The position numbers were made by a program, and so were the translations under genes. From NCBI GenBank assembly GCA_027067015.1, contig JAMOMS010000267.1:1-24347 (forward strand): a stretch of 24,347 bases of DNA, in the 5' to 3' direction. The notes under the pieces were generated by a model. That model was not told where the DNA came from, did not search any database, and worked only from the letters and a program-made list of their open reading frames with translations. This stretch comes from Campylobacterales bacterium. Its GTDB lineage: Bacteria > Campylobacterota > Campylobacteria > Campylobacterales > Hydrogenimonadaceae. Positions 23,398-24,347 of this stretch are shown piece by piece. The stretch's first letter is position 1. Each line of letters begins with the position of its first letter.

Positions 23398-24347
23398 ATG
23401 AAAAAGAGTCTTCTTTCATTAACAATATGTGTATTGCCGCTTTTTTGTACAGAGTATCTGACCAACAAGTCGTGTAACGAGTGTCATCCCGATATCTATG
23501 AGGAGTATCAGCACTCCTGGCATTCAAAAACATGGTTTAACGATAAACTGCACAGGAAAGTGGCAAATAAGATTCCCGTCTATGATTGCGCCCGGTGCCA
23601 TATGCCGGCGGCTAAAAACAAAGAGCAGATGGCAGAGGGGAAAGTATGGCCTAACGCTTCGGATAAAAGAGAGACCGACGCGATCTCCTGTTTCTACTGC
23701 CACCAGATCGCCTATGTCAAAAAGGCGCACAAATTTGACCAGATCACGCTGGCCCGGCAGGCGGAAGGGTACAAACCCTCTTTGTACGGCTCACTGGAGA
23801 ACCCGGATGAGAATGACAAACACGCCTCCGTCAAAAGCCCCATTTACGACAAATACGCCTGTATGGGGTGTCATGCCCACAAGCGTAACAATCAGGGTGT
23901 CTTGATTTTTCAGGCGATGCGGGATGATCAGACCAGCGAATCGTGTATCAAGTGCCATATGCCCAAAACCCCCGGTCCGGCGGAGAAGATGAACAAGCGG
24001 GCCAGGGAGCATCACCATAGCCACGATTTTGCCGGTATCCATGACAGTCATATGCGTAGCAAAGGACTGGATATGGCGGTAGAGACCGCCAAAGACGAGA
24101 TCAGGGTGACGCTGACCAACAAGATGGGCCACCCTCTTATCATCCAGCCGGCGCGGTTGAAGTATCTGGAGTTGAAGATCATCAGAGACGGCAAAGTGAT
24201 CTGGCGAAATTTTGAAAAAAGTCCCAAAGAGGACGCGCAGGGCGCCTTTTATATCGATTTTGCGGACAAGAAGGGCAACCTTGTGCCGATTCCCTATTTT
24301 GCAGAGAAGATTTTAAAAAGTAACAATCTCGATGAAAAAGAGAGCCG
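23398..24347 (+). CDS. Multiheme c-type cytochrome, at least five hemes (3' partial)
   Basis: 316 codons are visible and the frame is still open at the window edge. A hydrophobic N-terminus (KKSLLSLTICVLPLF) serves as signal peptide. Five CxxCH motifs are seen at C26-NE-CH, C64-AR-CH, C98-FY-CH, C155-MG-CH and C183-IK-CH; two are followed by MP (CHMP), as in cytochrome c554-like proteins. A His-rich segment (REHHHSHD) and a beta-rich domain (VRVTLTNKMGHP-like) follow from about residue 205. No CxxCK, so it is not a typical NrfA. A role in electron transfer around nitrite or NO metabolism is inferred from position; it is separated from nirS by a terminator. Confidence 0.85.
   Translation, partial: MKKSLLSLTICVLPLFCTEYLTNKSCNECHPDIYEEYQHSWHSKTWFNDKLHRKVANKIPVYDCARCHMPAAKNKEQMAEGKVWPNASDKRETDAISCFYCHQIAYVKKAHKFDQITLARQAEGYKPSLYGSLENPDENDKHASVKSPIYDKYACMGCHAHKRNNQGVLIFQAMRDDQTSESCIKCHMPKTPGPAEKMNKRAREHHHSHDFAGIHDSHMRSKGLDMAVETAKDEIRVTLTNKMGHPLIIQPARLKYLELKIIRDGKVIWRNFEKSPKEDAQGAFYIDFADKKGNLVPIPYFAEKILKSNNLDEKES

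Noticed and set aside
1..24347. CRISPR arrays, tRNA or rRNA genes, insertion sequences or phage attachment sites
   Set aside because: I saw no regularly spaced repeats, no cloverleaf or rRNA segments, no transposase-like proteins and no terminal repeats.

Overview
The window comes from a denitrifying member of the Campylobacterota (Epsilonproteobacteria), probably a Sulfurovum-like chemolithotroph. The evidence is the nap gene order napA-G-H-B-F-L-D without napC, as known from Wolinella-type organisms, together with a cytochrome cd1 nitrite reductase and a cytochrome c-dependent NO reductase. The genus is an inference; no rRNA or marker gene is present.

Layout. (1) 1-6601, + strand: the 3' part of a giant acidic, repeat-containing surface or type I-secreted protein with a von Willebrand A domain, then a terminator and a reduced TolC-like secretion protein. 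(2) 6643-8248: a small DUF4404-like protein on +, convergent with an AzgA-type nucleobase permease on -. The permease is preceded by an unlisted 36-codon leader ORF. (3) 8473-10085, +: three small proteins of unknown function, two of them apparently exported. (4) 10100-17040, -: the nap operon for periplasmic nitrate reduction. (5) 17243-18610: a CRP/FNR-family regulator with an upstream 61-aa membrane protein on -, and a divergent 123-aa membrane protein on +. (6) 18829-23319, +: a 120-aa membrane protein, norC, norB, a 52-aa membrane protein and nirS. (7) 23398 to the end, +: a cytochrome c with at least five hemes, cut by the window edge.

How the parts work together. NapAB reduces nitrate to nitrite in the periplasm, with electrons from the quinol pool through NapGH. 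NirS reduces nitrite to NO, and NorCB reduces NO to N2O. No nosZ, heme d1 biosynthesis or nor maturation genes are inside the window.

The most striking unannotated signal is regulatory. Three FNR/DNR-type boxes (TTGAT-N4-[AG]TCAA) lie at napA, at the divergent regulator/123-aa promoter region and at the nor-nir operon. At napA and nor the box is centred exactly 41.5 bp upstream of the start predicted from a good -10 hexamer. The regulator lacks the FNR cysteine cluster but keeps the E-x-x-S-R recognition-helix residues that read TTGAT. This supports a local, probably autoregulated denitrification regulon. Other points are mutually exclusive hairpins in the napA leader, two unknown membrane proteins built into the NO/nitrite reductase operon, and a bidirectional terminator whose arms reach into two convergent genes.
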